DNA of 64,000 nucleotides from Pseudomonas sp. GD04019 (lineage in GTDB: Bacteria > Pseudomonadota > Gammaproteobacteria > Pseudomonadales > Pseudomonadaceae): the NCBI RefSeq assembly GCF_029837695.1, contig NZ_JAOEEA010000004.1:124001-188000 (forward strand). The letters run 5' to 3'. Positions 62,938 through 64,000 of this stretch are shown in pieces (the first letter of the stretch is position 1; each line of letters begins with the position of its first letter). The position numbers and the translations under genes were made by a program. The notes beneath the pieces are model-generated. The model did not search any database. It was not told the origin of the DNA and saw only the letters and a list, made by a program, of their open reading frames with translations.

Positions 62938-64000
62938 CTAACTGACCACTCGGTAGCAGGGCACATAGGCGCTGCCGCCCGGCAGCTTCATGCGATGCTG
63001 TTCGACGAAGGCCTGCAGCAACCGGTCCAGCGGACGCATGATGGTCGGGTCGCCCTTGATCTCGTACGGGCCGTGGGCCTCGATCATGCGGATGCCGTGG
63101 GCCTTGACGTTGCCGGCGACAATGCCGGAAAAGGCGCGGCGTAGGTTGGCGGCCAGTTCGTGCAGCGGCTGCTCGCGGGTCAGGTTGAGCGCGGCCATGC
63201 TGGCGTGGGTCGGCTCGAACGGACGCTGGAAGCCCTCGTCGATCTTCAGCAGCCAGTTGAAGTGGAAGGCATCGTTGCGCTCGCGGCGGAACTGCTCGAC
63301 TTCCTTGATGCCTGCGGCCATGCGCCGCGCTACTTCGGCCGGATCGTTGACGACCATCTGGTAGCGCTGCTGGGCGGTCCTGCCCAGGGTCGCGCCGATG
63401 AAGTCATGCAGCTGCTGCAGGTAGGGTTCGGCGCTGCGCGGTCCGGTGAGGATCACCGGGAAGGGCAGCTCGGCGTTGTCCGGGTGGGTGAGGATGCCGA
63501 GCAGGTAGAGGAACTCCTCGGCCGTGCCGACTCCGCCGGGGAAGATGATGATGCCGTGGCCGACGCGGACGAAGGCCTCCAGGCGCTTCTCGATGTCCGG
63601 CAGGATCACCAGCTCGTTGACGATGGGGTTGGGCGCCTCGGCGGCGATGATGCCGGGCTCGGTCAGGCCCAGGTAGCGCGCGCCGACGATGCGCTGCTTG
63701 GCGTGGGCGATGGTGGCACCCTTCATCGGCCCCTTCATCACGCCCGGGCCGCAGCCGGTGCAGACGTCCAGGCGGCGCAGGCCGAGTTCGTGGCCGACCT
63801 TCTTGGTGTACTTGTATTCCTCGGTGCTGATCGAGTGACCGCCCCAGCACACCGCCATCCGCGGCTCGACGCCGGCGCGCAGGGTGCGGGCGTTGCGCAG
63901 CAGGTGGAAGACATAGTCGGTGATGCCCTGGGAGCTGTCGAAGTCGATGCGCTGGTTTTCCAGCTCGCTCTGGGTGTAGACGATGTCGCGCAGGGCGCTG
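62938..64000 (-). CDS. ppnN: PpnN-type nucleotide 5'-monophosphate nucleosidase (N-terminus cut by window edge)
   Basis: The last 353 residues are present, with the frame open to the right edge. LOG-family fold with PGGVGTAEEFLYLLGIL motif near the middle and CTGCGPGVMKGPMKGA. In E. coli PpnN splits nucleoside monophosphates into ribose 5-phosphate and bases and is activated by (p)ppGpp. The C-terminal extension is typical. Start is outside the window. Confidence 0.93.
   Translation of the reverse strand, partial: SALRDIVYTQSELENQRIDFDSSQGITDYVFHLLRNARTLRAGVEPRMAVCWGGHSISTEEYKYTKKVGHELGLRRLDVCTGCGPGVMKGPMKGATIAHAKQRIVGARYLGLTEPGIIAAEAPNPIVNELVILPDIEKRLEAFVRVGHGIIIFPGGVGTAEEFLYLLGILTHPDNAELPFPVILTGPRSAEPYLQQLHDFIGATLGRTAQQRYQMVVNDPAEVARRMAAGIKEVEQFRRERNDAFHFNWLLKIDEGFQRPFEPTHASMAALNLTREQPLHELAANLRRAFSGIVAGNVKAHGIRMIEAHGPYEIKGDPTIMRPLDRLLQAFVEQHRMKLPGGSAYVPCYRVVS

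Overview
The window is a G+C-rich chromosomal segment from a Pseudomonas species. The evidence is gene content and order: the complete Pil-Chp chemotaxis-like cluster (pilGHIJK-chpABCDE), pilT-pilU, the pyrR-pyrB-pyrC' operon with a catalytically dead dihydroorotase, the amgRS pair, and REP-type repeats of the GTAGGAGCGAGC class. P. aeruginosa or P. mendocina/oleovorans-like relatives fit, but the species cannot be fixed from the sequence alone. No tRNA, rRNA, CRISPR array, prophage or insertion sequence was seen, and no gene-free gap exceeds about 270 bp.

Layout. 1-4078: end of argE, argA with a possible arginine-rich leader ORF, an Rmf-like small protein and gshA, then a repeat island. 4079-9027: a hotdog thioesterase, tex, and divergently the AmgR/AmgS two-component system. 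9127-14339: a 1259-residue MASE1-PAS4-GGDEF-EAL protein convergent with rimK-rimB. 14396-17515: hslR, hslO and pckA. 17577-18827: four small poorly known genes, including a 36-residue secreted peptide. 18960-23012: hemW, rdgB, a DUF4426 gene, metW and metX. 23111-27679: a dynamin-like GTPase, yggU, yggT, proC and yggS. 27752-29990: pilT and pilU. 29991-32650: a two-gene DNA-repair operon (radical SAM protein plus DUF4130-UdgX fusion) behind a near-ideal LexA box. 32762-33160: a double TM2 protein. 33215-39026: pyrC', pyrB, pyrR, ruvX, algH, tonB and gshB, all on the minus strand. 39251-54546: the Pil-Chp cluster. 54605-64000: an alanine/glycine symporter, rsmE, bioA, cytochrome b561, yceI, an RhlE-type helicase, a periplasmic solute-binding protein and the end of ppnN.

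How the genes connect. PilT/PilU retract type IV pili, and the Pil-Chp system senses surface contact and controls pilus function; TonB next to gshB is the twitching-associated TonB in P. aeruginosa. gshA and gshB (both steps of glutathione synthesis) and argE/argA (arginine) supply core metabolism. The segment appears to join two blocks that lie far apart in P. aeruginosa PAO1 (argA-to-pckA and hemW-to-ppnN), near 17.5-19 kb.

Most worth following up: the LexA-controlled radical SAM/UdgX operon, the dynamin-like GTPase, the five-codon Met-Leu-Arg-Arg-Arg ORF ahead of argA, the 255-bp in-frame duplication and GAGCCC microsatellite in chpA, the hemW start codon lying inside a repeat, and the 36-residue secreted peptide.
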